Positions 51,948-59,897 of a DNA stretch of 64,000 nt are shown here, one piece after another; the first letter of the stretch is position 1, and each line of letters begins with the position of its first letter. Both the position numbers and the translations under genes were made by a program. Source of the stretch: Streptomyces sp. BK340. Its GTDB lineage: Bacteria > Actinomycetota > Actinomycetes > Streptomycetales > Streptomycetaceae. The notes beneath the pieces are model-generated. The model ran no database searches, was not told where the DNA came from, and saw only the letters and a list, made by a program, of their open reading frames with translations. The DNA lies in NCBI RefSeq assembly GCF_007827595.1, contig NZ_VISR01000026.1, positions 62,001 through 126,000 on the forward strand, read 5' to 3'.

Positions 51948-53018
51948 GTGAAACGCCTGCGCTGGCCGAGCTGGATGCCGATCGACCCGTACATCGTGCT
52001 GCTGCTCGGCACGGTGGGCCTCGCGGCGCTCCTCCCGGCCCGCGGCACCGGCGCCGACGTGGCCTCCGGGGCGTCCACGGCCGCGATCGCCTTCCTGTTC
52101 TTCCTCTACGGCGCCCGGCTCTCCACCCGCGAGGCACTGGACGGCCTGCGCCACTGGCGGCTCCACGTCACCGTCCTGGCCTGCACCTTCGTCATCTTCC
52201 CGGTGCTCGGTGTGGCCGCACGCGGGCTGGTGCCGGTGGTGCTGACCCAGCCGCTGTACCAGGGGCTGCTCTTCCTCACCCTGGTGCCGTCCACGATCCA
52301 GTCGTCGATCGCGTTCACCTCGATCGCCCGCGGAAACGTGCCTGCCGCCATCTGCGCGGGCTCGTTCTCCTCGCTGGTCGGCATCCTCGTCACCCCGCTG
52401 CTGGCGGCCGGGCTGCTGGGCAACGACGGCGGCGGGTTCTCCGCGGACTCCGTGGTGAAGATCGTGCTCCAGCTGCTGGTGCCGTTCCTCGCCGGACAGG
52501 TGATGCGCCCCTGGATCGGGGGGTTCGTCGCCCGGCACAAGAAGGTCCTCGGTCTGGTCGACCGCGGCTCGATCCTGCTGGTCGTCTACACCGCGTTCAG
52601 CGAGGGCATGACCCGGGGCATCTGGCACCAGGTCAGCCCCGTCCGGCTGGCCGCGCTGCTCGGCGTCGAAGCCGCCCTGCTGGCCGTCATGCTGGTCCTG
52701 ACCTGGTACGGCGGCCGGGCGCTCGGCTTCGGCCGGGAGGACCGGATCGCCATCCAGTTCGCCGGGTCGAAGAAGTCCCTCGCCGCCGGACTGCCGATGG
52801 CGAGCGTCCTGTTCGGTGCCCACGCCTCCCTGGCCGTGCTGCCGCTGATGCTCTTCCACCAGATGCAGCTGATGGTGTGCGCGGTCATCGCCAAGCGGCG
52901 CTCCCACGACCTGGAGGAACCCACCCAGGGGTCCCAGGGGTCCCAGGGGTCCCAGGGGTCAGGAGTCTCCTCCGCTGACGCTGTCCAGGGGAAGCCACAG
53001 GACCGTGTCCTTCGGTGA
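51948..53018 (+). CDS. Bile acid:sodium symporter family transporter (SBF-like)
   Basis: 356 residues with about ten membrane helices, from GTG 51948 (GGAG upstream). Family segments are AIAFLFFLYGARLS, LTLVPSTIQSSIAFTSIARGN (the crossover region), FVLAGQVMRPW-like PFLAGQVMRPWIGGFVARHK, and IQFAGSKKSLAAGLPMASVLFG. It probably imports or exports an organic anion with sodium. The last ~35 residues are non-conserved and include GSQGSQGSQGS, encoded by a 9-bp tandem repeat. The final 60 bp overlap the convergent sialidase gene. The divergent LysR regulator is its likely controller. Confidence 0.88.
   Translation: MKRLRWPSWMPIDPYIVLLLGTVGLAALLPARGTGADVASGASTAAIAFLFFLYGARLSTREALDGLRHWRLHVTVLACTFVIFPVLGVAARGLVPVVLTQPLYQGLLFLTLVPSTIQSSIAFTSIARGNVPAAICAGSFSSLVGILVTPLLAAGLLGNDGGGFSADSVVKIVLQLLVPFLAGQVMRPWIGGFVARHKKVLGLVDRGSILLVVYTAFSEGMTRGIWHQVSPVRLAALLGVEAALLAVMLVLTWYGGRALGFGREDRIAIQFAGSKKSLAAGLPMASVLFGAHASLAVLPLMLFHQMQLMVCAVIAKRRSHDLEEPTQGSQGSQGSQGSGVSSADAVQGKPQDRVLR
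52924..52959. repeat. Four tandem 9-bp repeats (CCCAGGGGT)
   Basis: Four exact copies run from 52924 to 52959 in the C-terminal coding end of the symporter. They stop exactly at the sialidase stop codon on the other strand. Replication slippage is the likely origin. Confidence 0.85.
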
Positions 53019-54833
53019 CCGCAGCACCTTCGGGTCGGACAGCTCCTCGTCGGTCAGGGCACGGTTCCAGACGTGGACCTCGTCGAGCGCTCCGGTGAAG
53101 AAGGCCCGGCTGTCCATTCGCTGACCGATGTGCACGCCGAACGGCGAATTGCGGCTGACCGAACCCGGCACGTCGGCCACGGCGGACTGCGCGCCGTCGA
53201 CGGACAGTGACAGCCGGCCTCCGCCGCGCCTGAGGACGGCGTGGTGCCACTGGCCGTCGTTGTACGCGGTGTCCGTGCGCACGAAGGCGGTCTGCGGGGC
53301 CGCCGCACCGTTGCGTACGGTGATCAGTCCCTGCACACGGTGGTTGGCGGGCTCGCCGCGCACCCACACCTGCGGCTGGGTGGTGCCGATGCCCCCCATC
53401 CAGAGCAGCGGCTGCTCGCCGGTGGTGGCCGTGTACCGGAACCACAGGGACGCGGTGAAGTCCCCGGAGCCGAGCGGAAGCCCGGAGCGGTACGGCAGGC
53501 GTACGGCGTCGTCGGTGCCGTCGAACTCCAGCGCGCCGTCGAACACGCCGTCGGTCTCCTCGGCGTCGCCGAGCACGGCGGCCGGGCGGGCGCGCGGGGC
53601 GAGGTCGGCGGTGTGCGGGTCGGGGCCGCGGTGCGGGGCGAGCCAGTCCTCGCTGAAGCGGGCGAAGCGGATCTCGTCGCGCGCGTCGACCGCCCCGCCC
53701 TCGTACAGCAGGCCCACCGTGTCGTGGTCGACGCGCACCAGGTCGGAGTAGCCGGACCAGTCCGTGGTGACGACCGTGCCGCGGTCCACGCTGTCCCAGG
53801 TGCGGCCGCCGTCGTAGGAGGAGCGGACCGTCATCGTGCGGCGCCGGTCGGGGTCGGCGGGGCAGGCCAGCAGGATGCGGTCGCCGACGCGCAGCATCGA
53901 GCCCTGCACCTGCGGGGTGTAGAGGTCCGGGAGGTCGCGGAAGGGCGCGGCGAAGCTGCCGCCGCCGTCCCGGCTGACGGCCTGGGTGCGGTGGCCGAGG
54001 TCGGTGCCGTCCTGCTCCCGGCCGCTGACCAGGACCGAGCCGTCCGTGCGTTCGGCGAGGGTGAGCTCGGAGGGCTTCTGCCGGAAGGTGCCGTCGGCGG
54101 CGATCGGCCAGGTGTCGGTGGCGCCGATCCGCCAGTGGCCGCCGTGGTCGTCGCTGACGATGAGCGCGGCGTGGTTGGCGCTGACCCGGCTGCCGTCCCA
54201 CGTCTCGGTGTTGACGCCGAAGACCAGCCGGCCGGCGTAGCGGCCGTGGGTGAGCTGGATGCCGTGCACGGGGCCGGTCGCGTACCAGGAGTTCCAGTCG
54301 GCGGGCAGGATCTCGGGGCTCAGATCACGCGGCTCGGACCAGGTCTTCCCGTCGTCGTCGCTGTACTGCAGATGCGGGCTGCGGTCACAGGGCACCGAGC
54401 AGCTGGCGCTGTCCTTGCGGCCGGTGTTGTACGTCTCCGCGAGCCAGATGCGGCCGGTGTCGCGGTCCACGATCGGCGCCGGATTGCCGTGGGTGTCGCC
54501 CGCGCCCTCATTGACCACCTGCAGCGGGCCCCAGGTGCGGCCGCCGTCGGTGGAGCGCTTGACCACCAGGTCGATGTCGGCCGCGTCCCCACAGTTGAGG
54601 ACCCGACCCTCGGCGAACGCCAGCAGCGTGCCGTCGGCCGTCCGCACGATCGCCGGTATCCGGAAGCAGGCGTAGCCGGGGTCCTGCGCCGCCTTGAAGA
54701 GGATCTGCTGCTCGAACTCGGGTGGATCTGCGGCGGGTTGGGCGTGTGCCGGGTGCGGCAGCACCAGCAGCGCGGCCGCCGTGAGGGCGGCGGCCAGGCA
54801 GTTTCTCAGACGGGTGCGGATTCCTGACGGCAT
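52959..54833 (-). CDS. Secreted exo-alpha-sialidase (GH33) with C-terminal LamG-like domain
   Basis: 624 residues with a signal peptide (LAAALTAAALLVLPHPAHA). CFRIPAIVRTADGTLLAFAEGR contains the FRIP motif (in parts CFRIPAIV, LLAFAEGR). Asp-boxes STDGGRTWG, SDDDGKTWS, SDDHGGHWR, SRDGGGSFA and SYDGGRTWD mark the propeller; YSDLVRV supplies the nucleophile-type Tyr. Residues ~425-610 form a concanavalin/LamG module (FTASLWFRYTA, VWNRALTDEEL). It removes terminal sialic acids from external glycans. The 3' end overlaps the convergent symporter gene. Confidence 0.92.
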   Translation of the reverse strand: MPSGIRTRLRNCLAAALTAAALLVLPHPAHAQPAADPPEFEQQILFKAAQDPGYACFRIPAIVRTADGTLLAFAEGRVLNCGDAADIDLVVKRSTDGGRTWGPLQVVNEGAGDTHGNPAPIVDRDTGRIWLAETYNTGRKDSASCSVPCDRSPHLQYSDDDGKTWSEPRDLSPEILPADWNSWYATGPVHGIQLTHGRYAGRLVFGVNTETWDGSRVSANHAALIVSDDHGGHWRIGATDTWPIAADGTFRQKPSELTLAERTDGSVLVSGREQDGTDLGHRTQAVSRDGGGSFAAPFRDLPDLYTPQVQGSMLRVGDRILLACPADPDRRRTMTVRSSYDGGRTWDSVDRGTVVTTDWSGYSDLVRVDHDTVGLLYEGGAVDARDEIRFARFSEDWLAPHRGPDPHTADLAPRARPAAVLGDAEETDGVFDGALEFDGTDDAVRLPYRSGLPLGSGDFTASLWFRYTATTGEQPLLWMGGIGTTQPQVWVRGEPANHRVQGLITVRNGAAAPQTAFVRTDTAYNDGQWHHAVLRRGGGRLSLSVDGAQSAVADVPGSVSRNSPFGVHIGQRMDSRAFFTGALDEVHVWNRALTDEELSDPKVLRSPKDTVLWLPLDSVSGGDS

Positions 54834-54960
54834 GGCGCGACCTGCCCTTCATGCGTCGAGACATCTGGACATCCGGACATCCGACGTCCAACATGCGCGT
54901 ATCAGACGGTAGTTGGGGCCTCCGGTGCCTCACAAGAAGCGTGCAGCTACTTCAGCGGGC

Positions 54961-55878
54961 TCATGGCCGCAGCACCACCTTGCCGAGGTTGCTCCGCGAC
55001 TCGATCACCTGGTGCGCCTTCGCCGCATCCTCCAGGGCGAACTCGCCGTGCACGGCGGGCTCCAGGGTGCCGTCGGTGAACAGCTGCCACAGCTCCTGCC
55101 GCCACCGCTCGTACAGCTCCGGCCGGCCGCGGGCGATCAGTGCCATCTGGAAACCGATCACCGACTTGGCGCCGACCAGCAGGTCGTAGGCCTGGATCGT
55201 GCCGCCGCCCGAGCTGTAGGCGACCAGTCGGCCGTGCGGGGCGAGTGCGGCGAGGGCGGGGGTGAGCAGATCGCCGCCGACCGCGTCCAGGACGCAGTCG
55301 ACGGGCTCGCCCCAGCTGTCGTCGCCGTACCGGACGCAGTCGTCCGCGCCCAGCGCGCGGACGAAGTCCGCCTTGGCCGGGTCGGACACGGCGCCCACCA
55401 CCCGGCCCGCACCCCGTGCCCGTGCCAGCTGAACCGCGAGATGCCCGGCCCCGCTCGCCGCGGCCGTGACCAGTACCGCCTCTCCCCGTACCGGGCGAGC
55501 CGATTCCAGTGCGCCGAGCGCCACCAGTCCGCTGCGCACCAGCGCGACCGCGTCGACGCAGGTGGCACCGTCGGGTATGGCGGAGGTCATGGCTTCGTGC
55601 AGCAGGGCGAAGTCGGCGTACCCGTGGCCGAAGCACAGCCCGGTGACCCGGTCGCCCGGGCGGAAGCGGGTCACGCCCTCGCCCACGGCGGTCACCTCAC
55701 CGGCGATCTCGCCGCCCAGCGGGACCGGCTCGGCGGCCTCGGTGACCTTGCGGACGACGGGCAGGGTGACGCCGACCGCCTCGCAGCGCACCAGCAGTTC
55801 CCCGGGGCCGGGCTCGGGGGCGGGTGCCTCCTCCAGGAACAGGGGGCCGCCGGTGGACTCGTACCGGACGCGACGCAT
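54961..55878 (-). CDS. Zinc-type alcohol dehydrogenase / NADPH:quinone oxidoreductase
   Basis: 305 residues from ATG 55878 (GGAGG upstream). It is an MDR-superfamily protein without structural zinc cysteines, so the quinone-oxidoreductase branch fits: PGPGELLVRCEAVGVTLPVV, GGEIAGEVTAVGEGVTRFRPGDRV (in parts), the NADPH loop VTAAASGAGHLAVQLARARG, and SSGGGTIQAYDLL. It reduces quinones or enones with NADPH. It is divergent from a MarR regulator, with two copies of an inverted repeat between them. Confidence 0.9.
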   Translation of the reverse strand: MRRVRYESTGGPLFLEEAPAPEPGPGELLVRCEAVGVTLPVVRKVTEAAEPVPLGGEIAGEVTAVGEGVTRFRPGDRVTGLCFGHGYADFALLHEAMTSAIPDGATCVDAVALVRSGLVALGALESARPVRGEAVLVTAAASGAGHLAVQLARARGAGRVVGAVSDPAKADFVRALGADDCVRYGDDSWGEPVDCVLDAVGGDLLTPALAALAPHGRLVAYSSGGGTIQAYDLLVGAKSVIGFQMALIARGRPELYERWRQELWQLFTDGTLEPAVHGEFALEDAAKAHQVIESRSNLGKVVLRP

Positions 55879-55923
55879 CGCAACCTCCAGGAGCCGGGGT
55901 GGTCGTTGGGAACACCCATGAAT

Positions 55924-55971
55924 TCGTTGGGAGGCCCAACGATAGCTAGCGATCGTTGGGAAGTCCAATGA
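55924..55971. promoter_or_regulatory. Two tandem operators between quinone oxidoreductase and marR genes
   Basis: Site 1 is TCGTTGGG-AGG-CCCAACGA (55924-55942), a perfect 8-bp inverted repeat. Site 2 is TCGTTGGG-AAG-TCCAATGA (55953-55971), the same geometry with two mismatches in one arm. Centres are 29 bp apart, about three helical turns. They most likely bind the divergent MarR protein. Confidence 0.65.
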
Positions 55972-55991
55972 TTCTTCGGTAGGGTGCACGT

Positions 55992-56429
55992 ATGGCCGAA
56001 GCCCCCCTCCCCGCGATCCGCGCCCTGCCCAGCTGGCTCCTCGGCCGGGCCGCCGCCCGCGGCCGCTCCCTGGTCGCCGACGCCCTCGCGGCCGAGGGTA
56101 TGAAGATGTGGCACCACGTGGTGCTCTCCGCCGTCCGCGACCTCGCCCCCGTCGCCCAGGCCGACCTCGGCCGCAGCGTGGGCCTCGACCCCAAGGACCT
56201 GGTCGGCGTCCTCAACGACCTGCAGGCCGCCGGCCTCGTCGTACGCGCCCCCGACCCCAAGGACCGGCGCAAGAACGCCGTGTCCCTCACCGACGACGGC
56301 ACCCGCCTGCTCACCCGCTGCGAGAAGGCCGCCCGCGAGGCCAACGACGAACTGCTCGCCCCGCTGTCGACGGCAGAACGCGATCAGTTCATGGGCCTGT
56401 TGATCCGGATTTCCGGCACGGACGGCTGA
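55992..56429 (+). CDS. MarR-family transcriptional regulator
   Basis: 145 residues. The winged helix includes QADLGRSVGLDPKDLVGVLNDLQAAGLV (in parts QADLGRSVGLDPKDLVGVL) and the wing PDPKDRRKNAVSLTDDGTRLL, whose D-x-R-R motif is conserved in MarR. A C-terminal dimer helix follows. It probably represses itself and the divergent quinone oxidoreductase through the two inverted repeats at 55924-55971, with release by a phenolic, quinone or oxidant signal. Confidence 0.92.
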   Translation: MAEAPLPAIRALPSWLLGRAAARGRSLVADALAAEGMKMWHHVVLSAVRDLAPVAQADLGRSVGLDPKDLVGVLNDLQAAGLVVRAPDPKDRRKNAVSLTDDGTRLLTRCEKAAREANDELLAPLSTAERDQFMGLLIRISGTDG

Positions 56430-56448
56430 TGGCGGCTAACGTTCCGTC

Positions 56449-56976
56449 ATGACCGCAGCTCCCGTGCTCGATCCGCAGCGCACCGCCCTCGTCCTCGTCG
56501 ACCTGATGGACCGCATCGTCGCGCTGCCCCTGGAACCCCGCAAGGGCACCGAAGTGCTCGCCACCGCCGAGGAGTTGGCGGCCGCCTTCCGTGCCGCCGG
56601 CGCACTCGTCGTGCTGATCCGGGTCGAACGCCCCGCCGTCGCCGAACAGCCGCCCGGCAGCGGGCTGGCGGCCGGGCTGCCCAGGGACGGCGACCTCGAG
56701 ATCGTCAAACGCACCATCGGCGGCTTCCAGGGCACGGGCCTGGACGAGCGGCTGCGCGAACGCGGCATCCGCACCCTGCTGTTCGGCGGCATCGCCACCA
56801 ACCTCGGCGTCGAGTCCACCGCCCGCGCCGCCGCCGACCTCGGCTACGACCTCGTCTTCGTCGAGGACGCCATGGCCGCGTTCACCGCCGCCGAGCACGA
56901 CGCCTCGGTCAGGCTCGACTTCCCGAGGCTCGGCACGGTCGTGACCGCCGCCCAGGTGCGCCTCGAGCCCCGCTGA
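56449..56976 (+). CDS. Isochorismatase-fold cysteine-hydrolase family protein lacking the catalytic Cys
   Basis: 175 residues. D18 in LVLVDLMDR and K87 in LEIVKRTIGGF match two of the Asp-Lys-Cys triad. The nucleophile position in GIATNLGVESTARAA is Gly (G120), where TNxCV is usual in nicotinamidase-like hydrolases. Isochorismatases such as EntB also lack the Cys, so a vinyl-ether hydrolase or a non-catalytic role is possible. It starts 20 bp after the MarR gene and may share its transcript. Confidence 0.82.
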   Translation: MTAAPVLDPQRTALVLVDLMDRIVALPLEPRKGTEVLATAEELAAAFRAAGALVVLIRVERPAVAEQPPGSGLAAGLPRDGDLEIVKRTIGGFQGTGLDERLRERGIRTLLFGGIATNLGVESTARAAADLGYDLVFVEDAMAAFTAAEHDASVRLDFPRLGTVVTAAQVRLEPR

Positions 56977-56980
56977 CCCC

Positions 56981-57700
56981 TCACACCAGCAGCCCGCCCC
57001 CGTCCACGGTCACCACCGACCCGGTGCTGTAACCGCCGCGCATCAGGTACAGGTACGCCTCCGCGACATCCGCCGGCTCGCCGACCCGCCCCACCGGCAG
57101 CGACTCGGCGGACGACCGGAACAGCCCCTCCCGCCCGGTCTCCGGCAGCTCCCGCCACAGCTCCGTACGCACCACCCCCGGCGAGACCACGTTGACCCGG
57201 AGCGGCGCCAGCTCCAGGGCCAGCGCCCGGGTCAGCGACTCCATCGCCCCGCACAGCGCGGCCGCGGCCGTCGTCCCCGGCATCGGCCGCCGCCCGGCGG
57301 TCCCGGTGGTCAGCACCACCGAACCGCCCTCGCGGATCGAGCCGGCGCCGTACTTCACCGCCGTGTACGCACCCCACAGCCGTGTGTCCAGGAACCGCCG
57401 TGCCCGCGCGACGGACGTCTCGGCCAGGTTCTCCAGCAGCAGCGGCTCACCGGCCGTGTACACCAGATGGTCGAAACCCCCGATCCCCTCGAAGAAGCCG
57501 CGCACCGCCGCCTCGTGCGTCGCGTCCAGCACATGGCCCTCGGCGCTCCCGGGCAGCCGCTCCAGTGCCGCGTCCACACTCGCCTGCCGGCGCGAGGCGA
57601 CCACCACCACGGCACCCTCCCGTGCCGCGCCCTCGGCGACCGCGAGCCCGATGCCCGACGTACCCCCGATGACGACGACGCGCTGTCCCCGCAGATCCAT
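56981..57700 (-). CDS. SDR-fold protein with catalytic Tyr and Lys replaced
   Basis: 239 residues from ATG 57700 (GGAAGGAAC upstream). The Rossmann motif VVVIGGTSGIGLAVAEGAAR and C-terminal VNVVSPGVVRTELW and GSVVTVDGGGLLV are classical SDR. The active-site stretch reads TTAAAALCGAMESLTRAL where YxxxK is expected: Ala146 replaces Tyr and Cys150 replaces Lys. NAG is also changed (YTAGEPL). It can still bind NAD(P) but is probably not a normal reductase. It is divergent from a LysR gene. Confidence 0.82.
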   Translation of the reverse strand: MDLRGQRVVVIGGTSGIGLAVAEGAAREGAVVVVASRRQASVDAALERLPGSAEGHVLDATHEAAVRGFFEGIGGFDHLVYTAGEPLLLENLAETSVARARRFLDTRLWGAYTAVKYGAGSIREGGSVVLTTGTAGRRPMPGTTAAAALCGAMESLTRALALELAPLRVNVVSPGVVRTELWRELPETGREGLFRSSAESLPVGRVGEPADVAEAYLYLMRGGYSTGSVVTVDGGGLLV

Positions 57701-57791
57701 GACGTGTTCCTTCCGGTCCCAGGACTTGTCCCACTGATGCGTCCAGCCTGCGATCGCGCCCACCTCGCCGTCCAAGACCTCTTTCGTCCCT

Positions 57792-57814
57792 GGCGATACC
57801 CTGAAGGCATCGCC
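57792..57814. promoter_or_regulatory. LysR-type T-N11-A operator
   Basis: GGCGAT-N11-ATCGCC is a perfect inverted repeat with the T-N11-A core of LysR regulators, extendable to 7 bp arms. It lies 26 bp before the lysR start and 92 bp from the divergent SDR start. Confidence 0.65.
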
Positions 57815-57839
57815 ACCGGGTACGACGGAAGGGGCGGCC

Positions 57840-58667
57840 ATGGACCTGGACCTGCGGAAGGTCCGCTACTTCGTGGCGGTCGCCGAACTGCTCCACTTCG
57901 GCCGCGCCGCCGAGCAACTGCACATCGCGCAGCCCGTTCTCAGCCGCCAGATCCGCGCACTGGAGAAGGACTTGGACGCGGAGCTGTTCGTACGCGACAG
58001 CCACGGCGTGACGTTGACACCGGCCGGCCGCCAACTCCTGGACGACGCAGGTCATCTGCTCGCGAGTGCGGACGCCGCACGCCGTCGGGTGCGGCGGGCC
58101 GCCCACGGCTCGGGGCGCTTCGTCGTCGGGTTCCGCGCCGGGGTGGTCGTCACCCGCGCGCTGCGGGACTTCGGGGCCGCCCACCCGGACGTCGACGTGC
58201 ACGCGCGCAGAGTCGAGTGGGACGACCAGGAGGAGCTGATCCTCGACGGCACCGTCGACATCGCCTTCGTACGGCGGCCGGTCCGGGAGCGGGGGCTGAG
58301 GCTGCTGCCGCTGTACAGCGAGGCACGCGTGGCGATGCTGCCCGCCGACCACCGGCTCGCCGGCAAACAGGAGCTGTGCCTCGCCGACCTCGTGGACGAG
58401 CCGAGGCTCAGCTACGCCCACCCGGGCCCCGACGACCTGCCGATCCGCACGATCGAGGAGAAGTTCGAGTGCGTGGCGAGCGGAGCCGGCATCACGCTCG
58501 TACCGGAGTCCGTCGCCCTGCACTACTCCCGCCCGGACATCACGTACGTGCCGGTGTCGGACGCGGAACCCGACGAGGTGCTCCTTGCCTGGGAGGCGCG
58601 CCGACGCTCACCGCTGATCGCCGGCTTCGTCAGCGCCGCCCATTTGCGGGCGCAGGCGTCCGGCTGA
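57840..58667 (+). CDS. LysR-family transcriptional regulator
   Basis: 275 residues beginning MDLDLRKVRYFVAVAELLHF. The HTH is GRAAEQLHIAQPVLSRQIRALE, a standard LysR recognition helix (in parts RAAEQLHIAQPVLSRQI). The effector domain has RFVVGFRAGVVVTRALRDF and VDIAFVRRPV. It probably controls the divergent SDR-fold gene and itself through the T-N11-A repeat at 57792-57814. The effector is unknown. Confidence 0.92.
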   Translation: MDLDLRKVRYFVAVAELLHFGRAAEQLHIAQPVLSRQIRALEKDLDAELFVRDSHGVTLTPAGRQLLDDAGHLLASADAARRRVRRAAHGSGRFVVGFRAGVVVTRALRDFGAAHPDVDVHARRVEWDDQEELILDGTVDIAFVRRPVRERGLRLLPLYSEARVAMLPADHRLAGKQELCLADLVDEPRLSYAHPGPDDLPIRTIEEKFECVASGAGITLVPESVALHYSRPDITYVPVSDAEPDEVLLAWEARRRSPLIAGFVSAAHLRAQASG

Positions 58668-58738
58668 GGCGGGGCCCCTGCGGCGCAGGGGGCGCTCCCC
58701 GCCGGTCGGGGCCGCGCCGCCGTGCCGCGGGGGACCGG

Positions 58739-59587
58739 TCAGCCCTGGGCGGTCGCGGCCCGCAGGGCGACGCGGTCCTCGCCCGCGTACACGTTCATCG
58801 AGGTGCCCCGCAGGAAACCCACCAGGGTCAGACCCGTCTCGGCGGCCAGGTCCACCGCCAGCGACGAGGGCGCCGACACCGCCGCCAGCACCGGGATCCC
58901 CGCCATCACCGCCTTCTGCGCCAGCTCGAACGAGGCCCGGCCCGAGACCAGCAGGATCGTCCGCGACAGGGGCAGACCGCCGTTCTGGAGCGCCCGGCCG
59001 ACCAGCTTGTCGACCGCGTTGTGCCGGCCCACGTCCTCCCGTATGTCCAGCAGCTCCCCGTCCTCGGTGAACAGGGCGGCCGCGTGCAGCCCCCCGGTCC
59101 GGTCGAAGACCCGCTGGGCCGCCCGCAGCCGGTCGGGGAGGCTCGCCAGCAGCTCGGGGGTGACCCGGACCGGGGGAGTGTCGGCGATCGGCCAGCGCGC
59201 GGTCGTGCGCACGGCGTCCAGGCTGGCCTTGCCGCACAGCCCGCACGAGGACGAGGTGTAGACGTTCCGTTCCAGGGTGAAGTCGGGCAGGGCGACGTCC
59301 GGGGCGGTCCGCACGTCGACCACGTTGTAGGTGTTCGAGCCGTCCACGGTCGCGCCGGCGCAGTAGACGATGTTCTGCAGATCGGACGCCGTGGCCAGCA
59401 CCCCCTCGCTCACCAGGAACCCGGCCGCCAGCGCGAAGTCGTCGCCCGGGGTGCGCATGGTGATCGCGAGCGGCTTCCCGTTCAGCCGGATCTCCAGGGG
59501 TTCCTCGGCGACGAGCGTGTCCGGCCGGGTCGAGACCGCGCCGTCCCGGATGCGGAGGACCTTGCGTCGTTCCGTGACTCGTCCCAT
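58739..59587 (-). CDS. fdhD: Formate dehydrogenase accessory sulfurtransferase FdhD
   Basis: 282 residues. Family landmarks are EEPLEIRLNGKPLAITMRTPG, the sulfur-carrying CxxC in YTSSSCGLCGKASLD, LFTEDGELLDIREDVGRHNAVDK (in parts) and LLVSGRASFELAQKAVMAGIP (in parts). FdhD transfers sulfur from a cysteine desulfurase to the molybdenum cofactor of formate dehydrogenase. The only formate-dehydrogenase-like sequence here is a short Fe4S4 fragment 7 bp upstream, so the real client must lie elsewhere. Confidence 0.95.
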   Translation of the reverse strand: MGRVTERRKVLRIRDGAVSTRPDTLVAEEPLEIRLNGKPLAITMRTPGDDFALAAGFLVSEGVLATASDLQNIVYCAGATVDGSNTYNVVDVRTAPDVALPDFTLERNVYTSSSCGLCGKASLDAVRTTARWPIADTPPVRVTPELLASLPDRLRAAQRVFDRTGGLHAAALFTEDGELLDIREDVGRHNAVDKLVGRALQNGGLPLSRTILLVSGRASFELAQKAVMAGIPVLAAVSAPSSLAVDLAAETGLTLVGFLRGTSMNVYAGEDRVALRAATAQG

Positions 59588-59594
59588 GTTCTGA

Positions 59595-59795
59595 TCAGCC
59601 CCGGTTCTGTACGTGCTGGTAGCCGAAACGGCCCTTGATGCAGAGATTGCCGTGGGTCACCGGGTTGTCGTGCGGTGAGGTGACCCTCACGATCTCATTG
59701 TCCTGCACATGGAGCGTGAGGTTGCAGCCCACTCCTGCGCAGTACGCGCACACCGTGAGTGATCGGGCGTCCGAGGGTCTGAGGGAAGCCGACAA
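59595..59795 (-). pseudogene. Truncated Fe4S4 domain of a formate-dehydrogenase-like molybdoenzyme
   Basis: 66 residues from TTG 59795 (a GTG at 59753 is also possible). CAYCAGVGCNLTLHVQ and GNLCIKGRFGYQHVQ match the N-terminal [4Fe-4S] segment of Mo-bisMGD formate dehydrogenases. The frame ends at a TGA directly after it, where a full enzyme would continue for 600 or more residues. The Cys spacing is C-x2-C-x4-C, one residue longer than the usual C-x2-C-x3-C. It could be a decayed gene or a stand-alone small Fe-S protein kept beside fdhD. No strong ribosome site is visible. Confidence 0.6.
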
Positions 59796-59897
59796 CGCGG
59801 GGGCGCGATTCCTGTGGCTTCACCTGCCGTCGTACTCGTGAGTCACTGATCAGACTGGTGGATCCCGCTACCCACGGCAACGAGGGGAATCCCCGAC

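Noticed and set aside
52924..52959. A CRISPR-like array from regularly repeated CCCAGGGGT
   Set aside because: The units are contiguous 9-bp copies without spacers, inside coding sequence.
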